33,112 nucleotides of DNA from Purshia tridentata (lineage: Eukaryota > Streptophyta > Magnoliopsida > Rosales > Rosaceae). Each line of letters starts with the position of its first letter. The first letter of the stretch is position 1. The notes beneath the pieces are model-generated. The model was not told the origin of the DNA. It saw only the letters and a program-made list of their open reading frames with translations, and searched no databases. The stretch spans positions 1 to 33,112 of the forward strand of contig QANT01000991.1 of NCBI GenBank assembly GCA_003254885.1, given 5' to 3'. Both the position numbers and the translations under genes were made by a program. This document shows, piece after piece, positions 9,769-20,669 of the stretch.

Positions 9769-10019
9769 TCACCAAACAATATTTGCATTCTCACAATAAT
9801 ATCCATAATTATTGTTAGGTGGAGGAGGGGCATAATAATCATAACCTGGATATCCAGTTGGTGCAGGAGCGCTGCCATAGTTGCCGTCATATGATGGCGG
9901 CGGCTGCTGCTGCTGCTGCTGCTGCTGCAGATGACTTTGGATAATATTGATTAGGGCAACGTGTGATGCCTGATGAGTTCAACATGGCTGATCGAAAACC
10001 AACTGGTTTAGTAATGCTA
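9769..10019 (-). pseudogene. Broken C-terminal fragment of a Pro/Tyr/Gly-rich protein, possibly HIPP-like
   Basis: Read on the minus strand, a possible splice acceptor at 10021-10020 is followed by a protein-like stretch (SITKPVGFRSAML, then RCPNQYYPKSS) up to a CAG repeat at 9928-9903. There the frame has to shift by one base to continue as poly-Gln, PPPSYDGNYGSAP, TGYPGYDYAPPPPNNN and YGYYCENAN, ending at a stop at 9771-9769. The composition and low-complexity style are those of a real C-terminus. The end is near-isoprenylation-like: a one-base shift would put a Cys where ENPNACxxM-type tails of heavy-metal-associated isoprenylated plant proteins have theirs. I see no HMA domain or upstream exon, so this looks like a relic. 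Family assignment is speculative. Confidence 0.4.
9903..9928. repeat. (GCT)n / (CAG)n trinucleotide repeat
   Basis: Eight GCT units followed by GCA on the plus strand. Read on the minus strand this gives poly-Gln or poly-Ala depending on frame, and the frame break of the surrounding gene fragment falls in this repeat. Confidence 0.85.
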
Positions 10020-10639
10020 CTGAAATTTGCTTTGATACATTCTAGCTAGCAAGCTACATCCTCTTATACACACATTCACATATACAAAAGATCGATCAGC
10101 TAGCTAGGAATATAGTAGATACGGGTGGTGGCTTCATTTTCAAGCTACCAAACTCAGAAATTGAAAATAATCCTAAAACACTTTCTGTCAACATTCATGT
10201 ATGTAGCATATGTGCTACCTAGCTAGTGGAACTTGCATAATATTCCTAGCTAGCAGCACGTATGCTGCTTAATTTCATCAAGATTAATTTGATCTGTCAC
10301 TAGAAATTGCATCTACTTTTTCGCCACATATCTTGCATCTGATTTTTTCACCACATATCTTGCATAGACTTTTTTTTGTCACATATGTTGCATCGACTTT
10401 TTTTCGCAACTAAAGCCTAAAGGTATATCAGCTACCAAGTTTTTCAAACATATATATATTAAAATCACCTGCGCGCAACATGACCTCTTAATTATTACAG
10501 AACGATCTAAAGAGGGTCATAGCTAGCTTGTTCACCTCGACATTTTTCTGTAACTAAAAGTACTGTTCTAGTCTTCTTAGAAGAAAAAGAAAAAAAGAAA
10601 ACTAGTATTGTAGTAGCTAAAATTATATTTGGTGACAAC

Positions 10640-11018
10640 ATATATATACAGCAAGGCTTCATTGTGGGATTTTCACAAATTAGAAGTTTGTGGAATCTAC
10701 TTGTGGAGCCCACACAAGTTGTTTTATATCGATTCGAACCGTTCATTTTCTACATTTCCATTGATAGATCATCCTTGCAAAAAATTAGCCAAATCAGAAA
10801 CCATTTGCCTATTTAACTTTGACCAAATAAATGGACGGTTCCATAAAAAATATTTGGTTCATTCATTTGTTTGATCAAAGTTAGATAAATAAATAATTTC
10901 CGATTTGGCTAATTTTTTGCAAAGATAATCTATCAATGAAGATGTAAAAAATGAACGGTTCGAATTGATATAAAACAACTCGTGTGGGAATCTTACAATG
11001 GAGCCTTGATATATATAA
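10640..11018. mobile_element. Long fold-back (MITE-like) element
   Basis: The left arm (about 10640-10840) and right arm (about 10860-11018) are near-perfect inverted copies. Shared blocks include AGTTGTTTTATATC, TTCGAACCGTTCATTTT, TTGATAGAT, GCAAAAAATTAGCCAAATC and AACTTTGA. The left arm has about 33 extra bases (near 10680-10712). The centre lies at about 10850. Transcribed, it would form one long hairpin. Arm order and spacing resemble the element at 29971-30253. No coding capacity. Confidence 0.75.
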
Positions 11019-12036
11019 GAGACATTGAGAAGGCATGGCATGATATGGGGTCGGTGATCCATGATGCATTAATTGTGACTTATTCCTTTTGTTATAAATA
11101 GCCTTTTGGACATTTAAAATTTGGAAATGAAATGATTTTGTTGAATAATATGACTATGCTTGTTGCCGTTGCCGACGTTGAAAACTGCAACATGGTCCCC
11201 TTCGTTTCCGGTGATTTGAATCCCGGAAAGGGTGACAGATTATTTGTTACCACTTTTCATTAATTCCACTGACACCCCTTAATTTTAACAGTTGTTAACT
11301 ATCAGTAATGGTCAAAGAGTAATACAATATTTTGTCCTTATAATATTTATTTATTAAGAGAAAAAATCTCGGTCCTGCATGGCTTCTATTTTCCATAAAG
11401 TCATGAACCCTAAATAAACAAAAACAAAAAAACAAAAGGATATAAATGTTCGGCTAGATTTTAAGAGAAGAAGATGAGAACATGAGCTCATAATAATTAG
11501 CTTTGATCTGGGAAGTTGATTGTTGCAAAAGGAGAGAATAATAATAAGAATAAGAAAAGATAAAAAGAAAAGAAAAGAGGTAGAGAGATCAGCAAGGAAA
11601 GAAGAGAGAGAACAAGGCCGGAGAGGACGAAAAGAAAAAGAAATCTCAATGTTTCGCTGCTTTTGCCGAAAGGAATAGAAATTTCTCTTCCCAAAATAGG
11701 AAGGAATTTGGAGTTATCTTCTGAGGGTACGTGTGAAGAGCTCAAAAAAAGGTAGTATATATTGAGATTGGACAAAAATTTTCCTTTTTTCATGGGTATC
11801 AGGGTGAAGGAGTTAACTTTTTTGAGAGTTGGGTGTCTGTGATAATTTTGAATTAAATACTATTTAAACATTTTCGAATAAGACAAATTATTATGTATAA
11901 CAAAAACAGCTACAATGATCCACGTAGTCTATATGAAAAACAGTGTGACTAGATCGAAGTCAAACATGATGAGATGGTTAATTCTCTTATTAAAGAAAGA
12001 ACATACATGCATGACATGGGCAGTGGTTGCTTGTAA
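11019..12036. other. Intergenic region downstream of the glucanase gene
   Basis: AT-rich sequence with a purine-rich stretch at about 11510-11650. It contains the presumed 3' untranslated region of the minus-strand glucanase near 12036. No gene recognised. Confidence 0.4.
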
Positions 12037-13273
12037 TTACATATCAGATTTAAGTGGGATTGTAGCATTATGGTGAAGTGTAGTTAATTCTTGGAGTCTT
12101 GGTCCACCGAAATTGAGGTTATACTTTGGTTGTTTGTTGGAAGAAAACAACCCAAAGTGCTTCTCCAGCTCTGGATTTTTCTGGTTCTCATCAAACAAGG
12201 CAAACAAGTAAGTCTCTATAGGCTTCCCAGGCCTCTTTGGGGTACCCTTTTTCACATGCCGAATCAAATTCGACAAATAAGTCCTGGCGTTCTCATCCGA
12301 CGTCCCGAACCCTCCCGCCGAAGGCCACCCACTCTCTGACACCACAACCTCCAAATTAGTCGCAAACGAGGGAAGTGCCGAGTACAGCGCGTCCAGCATC
12401 GCGTCAAACAGGTTCTGGTAACCCTTCCCATCGTCCCAAACCAGAACCGAAGGCGAAGTGAACAAAGCGTAAGGAAGTGAAATATCTCTCGGATTCCCAG
12501 CGTAGCTGAAGTAGGTGTAGATATTCGCCAGCAGAGGCGCGTTGGCGTAGACTAAGTACCCCAGTATCGGGTCCAAGTACTTCCTGACGTCATTGCGGAA
12601 CGACCCTTTTGATGGAGGGTATGAGTTGCCTATCATTGTCGTGTCGATGGCGGTGGAGACTTTGATTTGGTCGTGCAGGCCGGCCGACCTAATTGCCTGA
12701 TACACGTTTTGCATGGCGGGGAGGAGGAACTGGGCGAGCCTCGTGTCGCCGTTCACGGGGCTCACTTCGTTCCCCACCGCGATGTATTTGAACCGCACGT
12801 TTTGCCGGAAGTTGAGGACGTTTTTTTGGACCCAGGCTTGCGCGTTTGAAGGGTTGGATGCCAGAGATTGGAGGTCCGAGTTTGGGACCCCCAGCATCAC
12901 TTCGATGTCTGAGTTGCGAAGAGCTTCCAGAGCGCCGTGGTTCGGATCGTAAAGTCTCATGCGCTTGATTTTGTTTGATCGGTAAAGAGATATCACTTCG
13001 GAGTGGGACGGGAGGTTGTTTCCCATCATTCCATAACATACTCCTACTGATTCTGCATGACCTTCATATAAATTAACATCATATGAATTACTTCTGTTAA
13101 ATTAGCTAGCTAGAATTAATATATACACAAGCTACCATGATTTAACTCGATCAATAAGAGGGTGTTTAATTCTTACCTGTAATACCAAGGTTTGCTACCA
13201 AGAGTAGTACTCCCATAAGAAGCATTATAGCAGTCTTAATGCTTGTTTTAGAGAAGCTAGCAGCCATAGCCAT
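12037..13273 (-). CDS. Glucan endo-1,3-beta-glucosidase, GH17, vacuolar class I type
   Basis: Two exons on the minus strand: 13273-13177 and 13061-12037, joined in phase to 373 residues. The intron sits inside the signal peptide region, as is usual for this family. Residues 1-35 form a hydrophobic secretion signal (core [15 protein letters not shown]) and the mature enzyme starts near [10 protein letters not shown]17 hallmarks are the acid/base Glu131 in AVGNEVSP and nucleophile Glu275 in [13 protein letters not shown], followed by [13 protein letters not shown]. After the conserved NFGG end comes a tail of about 20 residues with an N-glycosylation site (HNATI) ending KSDM, like the vacuole-sorting propeptide of class I glucanases. 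The enzyme cleaves beta-1,3-glucan (callose or fungal wall glucan) and belongs to the PR-2 defence family. An alternative acceptor at 13052 would remove three residues near signal cleavage. The region is GC-richer than its surroundings. Confidence 0.93.
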
Positions 13274-13342
13274 GAGAAGAAAAGACACAATCAAAGGTGG
13301 TTTGTGATTTGAGTCTATGTTATGTATCCATATATTTCAGTT

Positions 13343-13352
13343 CTATTTATAG
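13343..13352 (-). promoter_or_regulatory. TATA box of the glucanase gene
   Basis: CTATAAATAG on the minus strand lies about 70 bp before the start codon at 13273, a typical plant spacing. Confidence 0.7.
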
Positions 13353-16100
13353 ACATGAAGCTTAGTGCTCTAGAGTCTAGCCTGAATATAAAAGGCCACT
13401 AATATGATCTAGATCGATCAAGGATATATGAATTAGCTTCATGACGTGGTTCTTCCTTATAATATCCATTTGGGTCGATACATAAAATATAATTAAAAGT
13501 CTTGGAAATGTACATTATAGTTGGTATTCGTAAGTATTATAAAGTTTTTTGTAAGTTTTTTAAACCATGACATGGGCCTGTTTGGGTAGGTGGCTTTTCA
13601 TTCGGCTACCCACCACCGCTACTGCCTCTAATATATAGAATTCATGCAAACTGACTTTTGGGCTTCGTATTTTGCCACACACATACACCTTCCATACAGA
13701 CATACGTACACTCATAATTCACATCTTCAATGAAATGAAACACATCCTTCAGAGAAAAAGACAAATAGAAAATAAAGAAATCGATCGATCGTCATTTAAA
13801 GCGATAACCTCAACTAATTGGGTTACTATATTTAATCGTTTTTTTTGTTGTATGAATCGTATGATCGATCAAGATTCAAGACTAATGTTTGCATGTTTTT
13901 AGATAATTGATTGATTTTTTTTATTTTTTTATTTTATGGGAGACCATTTAGAAAATGTGCCAAAATGCCATATCATTGTTTAGCGTTGAATATATATTAA
14001 TTAGTGGATAATTCGGCAAACATGTGTGCTTGGTGCCCAAAAAGACTCCAGAAAACATTACGTGAAGAAACATCTAATTGATATTTGTCAATCAGATATT
14101 TATAATTTTGGTACGTATTCTAATCAATGCCATTGACTTGTTCTACATTAACCCCCCATGCTGGCGGCTTCACTGTAGTCCTACACCGGATTAATTGAAC
14201 CCATGTTCAGTTGATACATGCGTTTAAAAGCTCAGTTAATTAACTTCGAGAAAAAGGCATATGTGTGATTATGATCGATCAGGCCAGCAACAGCAGCAGC
14301 CACTGAACAAACTTCTTTCCGTCAACTATTATCTCTAAGTTTTTTTTTGAAATATTAAAAAAGAGATGGGTTCCAACTGGATATATAAAGAGGGAATTTT
14401 TATTCCCGATCAACTAAGACAATCTTAATTCACAATCTATTCTCAACTTATATTTTCTATTCAATAATATCTAAATTAACTTTATTTATAATAATTAAGA
14501 AATTGTCATTATCTGTCATATTAATTGATCACTAACAAAAAAAAAGATTGATTTCTCTATTATTATTGTTCTTAAATTCCTAGTACTAGTGCCACATTGC
14601 CACTATTGAAGTGTTAAAAATACACGAGTAGTGGAAGGCTACCAGATTCCTAAGAAAGTTAAAATCATAGAGAGGCTGCTCATCATATCATTGACTCGGC
14701 CTAACTAGCTAGGGAGGGCGCATGAGTGCAGGACCAGCTCCTATTAAATAAAGTAGGCTAGCTAGGATAAGTGGGTTACACGTCAATTGGGACCATGACC
14801 ATGAGACATAGAGGGCTGAGTTCGATCCGCCGACAATTGAATCAATTGATGCACCTATATAAATATATGGGCTATGGTTGACTACTTTAGATCATTTCTC
14901 TTAACAACAAATCTAGGGGACCTAATCTTAGTTTAAGTTTTATCAGTGTACGTTTCTTTTATTTAATAAACTTACATTATAGTCTTCTAGTGTACATTAA
15001 AGAAAAGTATAATCTTTGTGTGGATTATCAACTTGGGGTTAGTTTTTAGTTTTTTTAATTTAAATAACTTGGGCTTAGTTTGAGCCCTTCTGCCACACAG
15101 TTACACTATGGTAAGATGGGCTAGTTCAATGTTATTTTTGAACACAAAGCATACTATTCCTCTCTTAAGCTCAAATTTTGGCCCAAATTGGTTTTTTGGG
15201 CTCACTATTTCAATCCGCTATAACCCATTCACTAATGTTGGGAGAAGGTCTTAACCTAGCCCAACTTAAGTAATTTTTTGGAATTTGACTTATGACTTTT
15301 ATAATTAAATTGGAGAAACTATTTTTACCCGAATTTATATTGCATTGGATCCCTTGGGCATATAGAAACTTACTTCATATTAATGAGGTGCATTACCTAA
15401 TATATGCGAAACAATAAATTTTGTTAATAAGAAATATTGATTAATTGAGGAGGAGTTCTTTCTATTGGTCCCATCTGGTTGCTATTCCTTACATAATTTC
15501 AGGGCATGAAAATAAAAATATTTTCAAATACTTTTTCTTATTTACATGATATAATTTATCATATTTTATGAAAATTACTAAATTGAAATTGAAATGAGAA
15601 GGAACTAGAAGAATCTAAATAAGAATGAAAGTTAGGCATTTCTATTAATGTGTTACTAACTTGGAATTATAATAATAAGGAGGCTTAATTATCATAGAGA
15701 CGTTTCCATAATCCCAATAATTGGTAAAATGATTTATTTTTGGATCAAATTTAGTAAAATGATTACTAAAATAATTTTGTGCACAAAATAATTAATAGGT
15801 CGGAACGCCCTTCAAAGACAACCTAAAAAACTAGACGTTGTAATAGGTCAGATGGCCTTTCATACGTGCATGCCTGAATTGCAACACACAAATCTGCTCT
15901 GCCAAGACTGCCATGCGGTAAGAAAGTACGATAAAAAGAAAAAAAAGAAAAGAAAAAGTACGTACGACATGACTAATAGATACAATGGGCAGCAATACGA
16001 CGGCGTTGGCTGCACCGCTTAAGCATGCAACATATTTTATATTGTTTTATTAAGAGCACCTACAGGAGCACTGTGCGCATAAAGATTAAAACGCATCGTT
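13353..16100. other. Intergenic region between glucanase and BRWD-like gene
   Basis: About 2.7 kb of AT-rich sequence shared by two divergently transcribed genes. I found no open frame with family resemblance, no RNA gene and no clear inverted-repeat element. GATCGATC and AGCTAGCT palindromes recur, for example near 13785, 13864, 14275 and 14760. Confidence 0.5.
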
Positions 16101-16131
16101 GAACCACTTGTATTTTCTTTCGGTTTCCTTT

Positions 16132-16150
16132 TCTCTCTCTCTCTCTCTCT
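16132..16150. repeat. (CT)n microsatellite in 5' leader
   Basis: An uninterrupted CT run lies in what is probably the transcribed leader of the BRWD-like gene. CT-rich tracts near transcription starts are common in plant genes. Confidence 0.75.
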
Positions 16151-17458
16151 CACTCATCGGAGACTAGAAAACCAGAGAACTAAAGCCCAGCGAAAAACCA
16201 CATAGAGCTCCCTCCAACAATCTAAAATCCCCCATGTCGCGCGTGTTCTACACTCTCTAATATTCATTTCTTCCAAAAAAAAAATTAATATTGATTTTTT
16301 TTTTCTTGGTTCTAAATTTCTAATACTGCAACTCTTCCACCTCTGGATCCCCAACACGGTACATCAAATCCTCGAAGCAAGGCCACACTCGTCCTGAAGG
16401 TACTAACAGAAAGAAAAATTTTAAATTGTGGTTTTTTATAATTTGGAATTTTATTACCTTGAGAAATTGGATAAGGGCTTGCGTTCTGCTGTGTGTGTCT
16501 TGGAGGTTGTGCAAATTGGTTTGCTCTGTTTGTCCATATGTGTATGTAGAATTGTATTCTAGTGCAAAGATTGAAATTGTTAGGGCTTTTCTTGGTTGCC
16601 ACAGAGGAATGCATTGTGGATTCTGAAATGTCATGAGTGTAGCATGGAGTTTTGTGTTTTCTGGGACTGCCCATCTGGTTAAATCAATTCAAGTATGATT
16701 CATTCAACAGGTTAGTTTATATTTTCCTTGGGCTAATTTGAATTTTCTTATTTCCATGAGATTCAAGTTAGGAGTAATGAATAGGTGTTCCAATTTCTGT
16801 AATGGTAGTGTTGCATATATGGTCTTGTGTGAATGTTTTAGTTTAGGGTTTTGGAATTTGAGACTTAAGAAGTGTTTGCTTAGATAGATATTATTGGTTG
16901 ATGTGCTAAATCTTAGTATTCCCCTCCTTCCTCCCACCTAAAATAAGAAAATAAAAGAAGAACTTGCTATGGTTTTGGAAAGAGGAAGAGCAATTAGGGT
17001 TCTATTGGAAGCTTTGTTGATAGGAGGGGGTGTCTGGGAGATGTGGTTTGTAGGAAAAGAGAGCCTTGGGGGGTTTATTTTGTCAATTCCCTTTTTTTTC
17101 TTTTGGTTCATGTTGAAGTGGGTTCACTTTGGCTATCGTGATCGCCCTACCATAACTGCTTGAGAAACTGGATTTTGTTGTTCAAGTGTGGTGCAGAGAG
17201 TCCCCGTGTGTGGTGTCGGGATGCATTGCTTTGGGGGGAGGGAGAGCATGTTTTCATTCTTCTATGTTCTTTGGTTTCTTTTCAAAAAAAATTCTTCTAT
17301 GTTATTTGTTTAGGCCCAAATTATAAATTACAACTTTGTACCTTAGCCATCTTCACGATTTTTTAGACAATTTTCTGCATTTGTTCAATATAATGTGTTT
17401 GACAATGATGACCGTAAAGTAAATTGCCGATCTTTTGCTTGTAGGTTTTACAGGAGCT
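16151..17458 (+). other. Probable 5' untranslated exon(s) and intron of the BRWD-like gene
   Basis: The coding start at 17459 is preceded only 14 bp upstream by a splice acceptor (TTGCTTGTAG ending at 17444), so the leader must be spliced. A GTACTA donor at 16393-16400 (after CCTGAAG) could end a non-coding first exon that begins near the CT tract, giving an intron of about 1 kb. The exact donor is not certain. The interval otherwise carries no recognisable gene. Confidence 0.45.
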
Positions 17459-20400
17459 ATGGCTCTTCAAAAATTTCCTTCTGGTGATGCACCTTCTGTT
17501 AGTATGAAACCTTTGAGCTTTCTCAGTAAGGTGCCGGACAACAATCGACATGAGAATCTAGAGACAAGTCATGCTAAGGAACCTGATGTGGATATTGACC
17601 TCAGAGAAGTTTATTTTCTCATTATGCATTTACTTTCAGCTGGACCATGCCGTAGAACTTGTGTACAGTTTTGGAACGAACTTCTTGAACATCAACTTTT
17701 ACCTAGAAGATATCATGCTTGGTATTCAAGGAATGGCATGCACAGTGGGGATGAAAATGATGATGGGAAATCATTCCCATTAAATTACAATATGTTGGTG
17801 AACAGGTATATAATGTTCTTTTTTCCTGCTTTTTTACAAGTCAACCTGCTTGAATTTTAGAATCTTCTGATTTTTATTTTTTTTGGTGGGGGCGGAGCCC
17901 TGGTCTACACATAGCTCTGCCCATGACCGTTGAATATCCGGAGAAAATCCAGTATTTGACGTCCTTTGTTTTTTCTTTTTAAATTTCATCTCATTTTCAA
18001 TGGATGCCATTATGGTGTCCTGGTCCTCTATTGAGGACCTTTGGTTTCCATAGATTTTAGATATTAGTTTTTAAAACATTAATTGCTTCTTTTTTGTTCC
18101 AATGCACAATTCTATTCCAAGATTCATAATGCCAGTTAACATAAATATGATTGTGTTACTGTTTTTCTTATAGAATTTTATTGATTCCCTTTAATCATTA
18201 TACTTTTTTAGGTATCCTCACATTGAAAAGGATCACTTGGTAAAGCTTTTGAAGCAATTGATTCTAAGTATGGCCCCAGCATCAAGGGGTATGGGTAGTG
18301 GAAATGCTCCAAATGCAGCTGATATACCTACTCTTTTGGGAATGGGTTCATTTTCACTTCTGAACTGTAGGTGACATTTGTTGAAGCTTTGAGCTTTTAA
18401 TGCATATGCTTGTAGTACCTTTAATAGTTGAAACAATTTGTCAAGTCATTGACCAATAAGATTTTTTTTTTTCTTCAATCTTGTTTTATAATATATATCT
18501 TGCAATTAATTTCGCGTTTTCATACTGTTATTTTGTTTTATCTTGTTTTACTGGTTATCAGCATTTTCATTTGAACTCTCTGGAAAGGTACTTTTCCCCT
18601 TTATATTTGAATATGAAAAGCTTCTCCCTTTCCAGGTGAAAGGGATCAAGAAAACAATGAAATGAAGCACCCTCCTGCTTACATGCGCTGGCCTCACATG
18701 AAAGCTAATCAGGTTCATGGGCTAAGCTTGAGAGAAATTGGGGGTGGTTTCACCAGACATCACCGTGCACCGTCTATTCGTGCTGCATCTTATGTCATTG
18801 CAAAACCGTCAACCATGTTTCAGAAGATGAGAAATACCAAGAGGCTAAGGGGCCATCGGAACGCTGTCTATTGTGGTATGTTTTTCTCATTTGTCAAAGT
18901 TCACAATTATTATCTAGATCCATGTGGAAGTTGACTCTTACATATTATTACTATCTAAATTGGCATACACATTGTTGGTCGTGTGCTCTTGGTGATACTG
19001 CTCATATTGGGAGTGTTCTGTAGCTTATTTGAGAAACTGTGGCTACTTTATTCATCTTATACCGTAATAATTTTGGGAATGCTTAATAATACTACAATGG
19101 TGGAAATAGTCATGTCCAAGTTTTGAACCCACATCAGTAAGCTCTGTCTTTTATGTTCATAAATCTTGGTTTACCTACATCATACAGAATACAGGTTTTT
19201 CTGACCCAGGCATGAGCTCTGTATTACTTTGGTAGTTATTTACCAACATACTTTCTCTTTCCATGGGCCTTATCAATTCTATCTTTGTATAACCTTTTTC
19301 CCCTCCCCTTCCATTAAACTATTATTGTGAGTTTTTGTTTGCTGTTCTCTCTGTCAAGTTTGTGGAGCACACCTTTAAAATGTGGTGTAGTTCTCATGGT
19401 GGTTTATCTGGACATGAATCATGCAGCAACATTTGATCGCTCGGGGAGATATGTTGTAACTGGTTCGGATGATCGCTTAGTGAAGATCTGGTTAATGGAA
19501 ACTGCATTTTGCTTGGCCAGCTGCCGTGGACATGAAGTAAGTTGTTTTGGCTCATCAACATATGAAATATCTTTTACCTTTATTTTTACTTATTTTATGC
19601 TTGAAGGGCGACATTACTGATCTGGCTGTGAGTTCCAACAATACTTTGGTGGCATCCTCCTCAAATGACTGTATCATTCGAGTTGTAAGCTTCCTCTTTT
19701 GCTAAATATATAAGTTTTCTTTGTCTTTTTCTATTTTTGATTTTTATTGGTTACTCGATTTTAATTTATTATAATATTTGGTTCTTATTAGTGGCGCTTG
19801 CCAGATGGGCTGCCAATTTCAGTGTTGCGAGGACATACTGGAGCTGTTACTGCCATTGCATTTAATCCCAGACCAGGCTCCATATACCACCTTCTATCGT
19901 AAGGCTGATTCTCTCTCTCAATATAAATATTCCGCATTGTGGAGGAAGATAGGGTTTTTTTTTTAAAAGGAGATGATAGGGTTGTTTTATGGAGATAATA
20001 GGTTTTTTCAAGAATCTTTACTCGAGGGTTTTTTGAGGACTAGGGTTGAGGATTAGGAGTGGTGTCCAATTAGTGAGGGTAAGGCAAATTGGTTGGGAGT
20101 CCTTTTAAGAAGGAGAGAAGGAGGTAAGGAAAGGCAATTTTTGAGTGTAGTAATGACATCTCCAGAACTTGAGAATTTTCTGTGGTAGTGTTTCAACATT
20201 GTTGGTATATTCTAAAGAGTGATTTTTTGAGGAATTTTATAATAGTGGGGTGGTAAATGCAATAACTAATGCAATAATCATTTGCCTTATTGCAAATAAA
20301 TTGGGTTTGTTGAAGGTGTTGTCATTCAGATTAAAGGAGGTTGGGAAAGACAATTTCATCAACTCAAGCCCTCTTGTAAAAGGGAGGCAGATTTTAGACT

Positions 20401-20615
20401 CCATGTTGGTAGCTATAGAGGTTTTTGAGTCATTTAGGAAGAATAGGCAAGAGGGTTTGGCATTTAAATTGATATCGACATTAACAGTTTTTCTTTCGTG
20501 TAAATTGTTTTCCATTAGCTTTTTAGTGATTATAGTTGTTAAAAATATGTTAGCTTTTAGGTGGAATGCTTGCTCACCATCATTGTACAGTTGTCCAGTT
20601 TCTATTTATAAGTTT

Positions 20616-20669
<54 letters not shown>

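Noticed and set aside
9627..9890. 87-codon minus-strand frame near the CAG repeat
   Set aside because: It is the wrong frame over the Pro/Tyr/Gly-rich fragment; the other frame gives the protein-like sequence.
12667..13039. Several overlapping frames on both strands inside the glucanase
   Set aside because: They are shadows of the GC-rich GH17 exon, whose catalytic motifs are in the annotated frame.
13353..16100. Recurring GATCGATC and AGCTAGCT palindromes
   Set aside because: They are dispersed with no regular spacing and no array structure, so they do not indicate a CRISPR-like or origin-like system.
17806..18211. Reading through the intron after the first BRWD-like coding exon
   Set aside because: The frame stops soon after the GT donor, while splicing to 18212 restores the conserved RYPHIEKDHL sequence.
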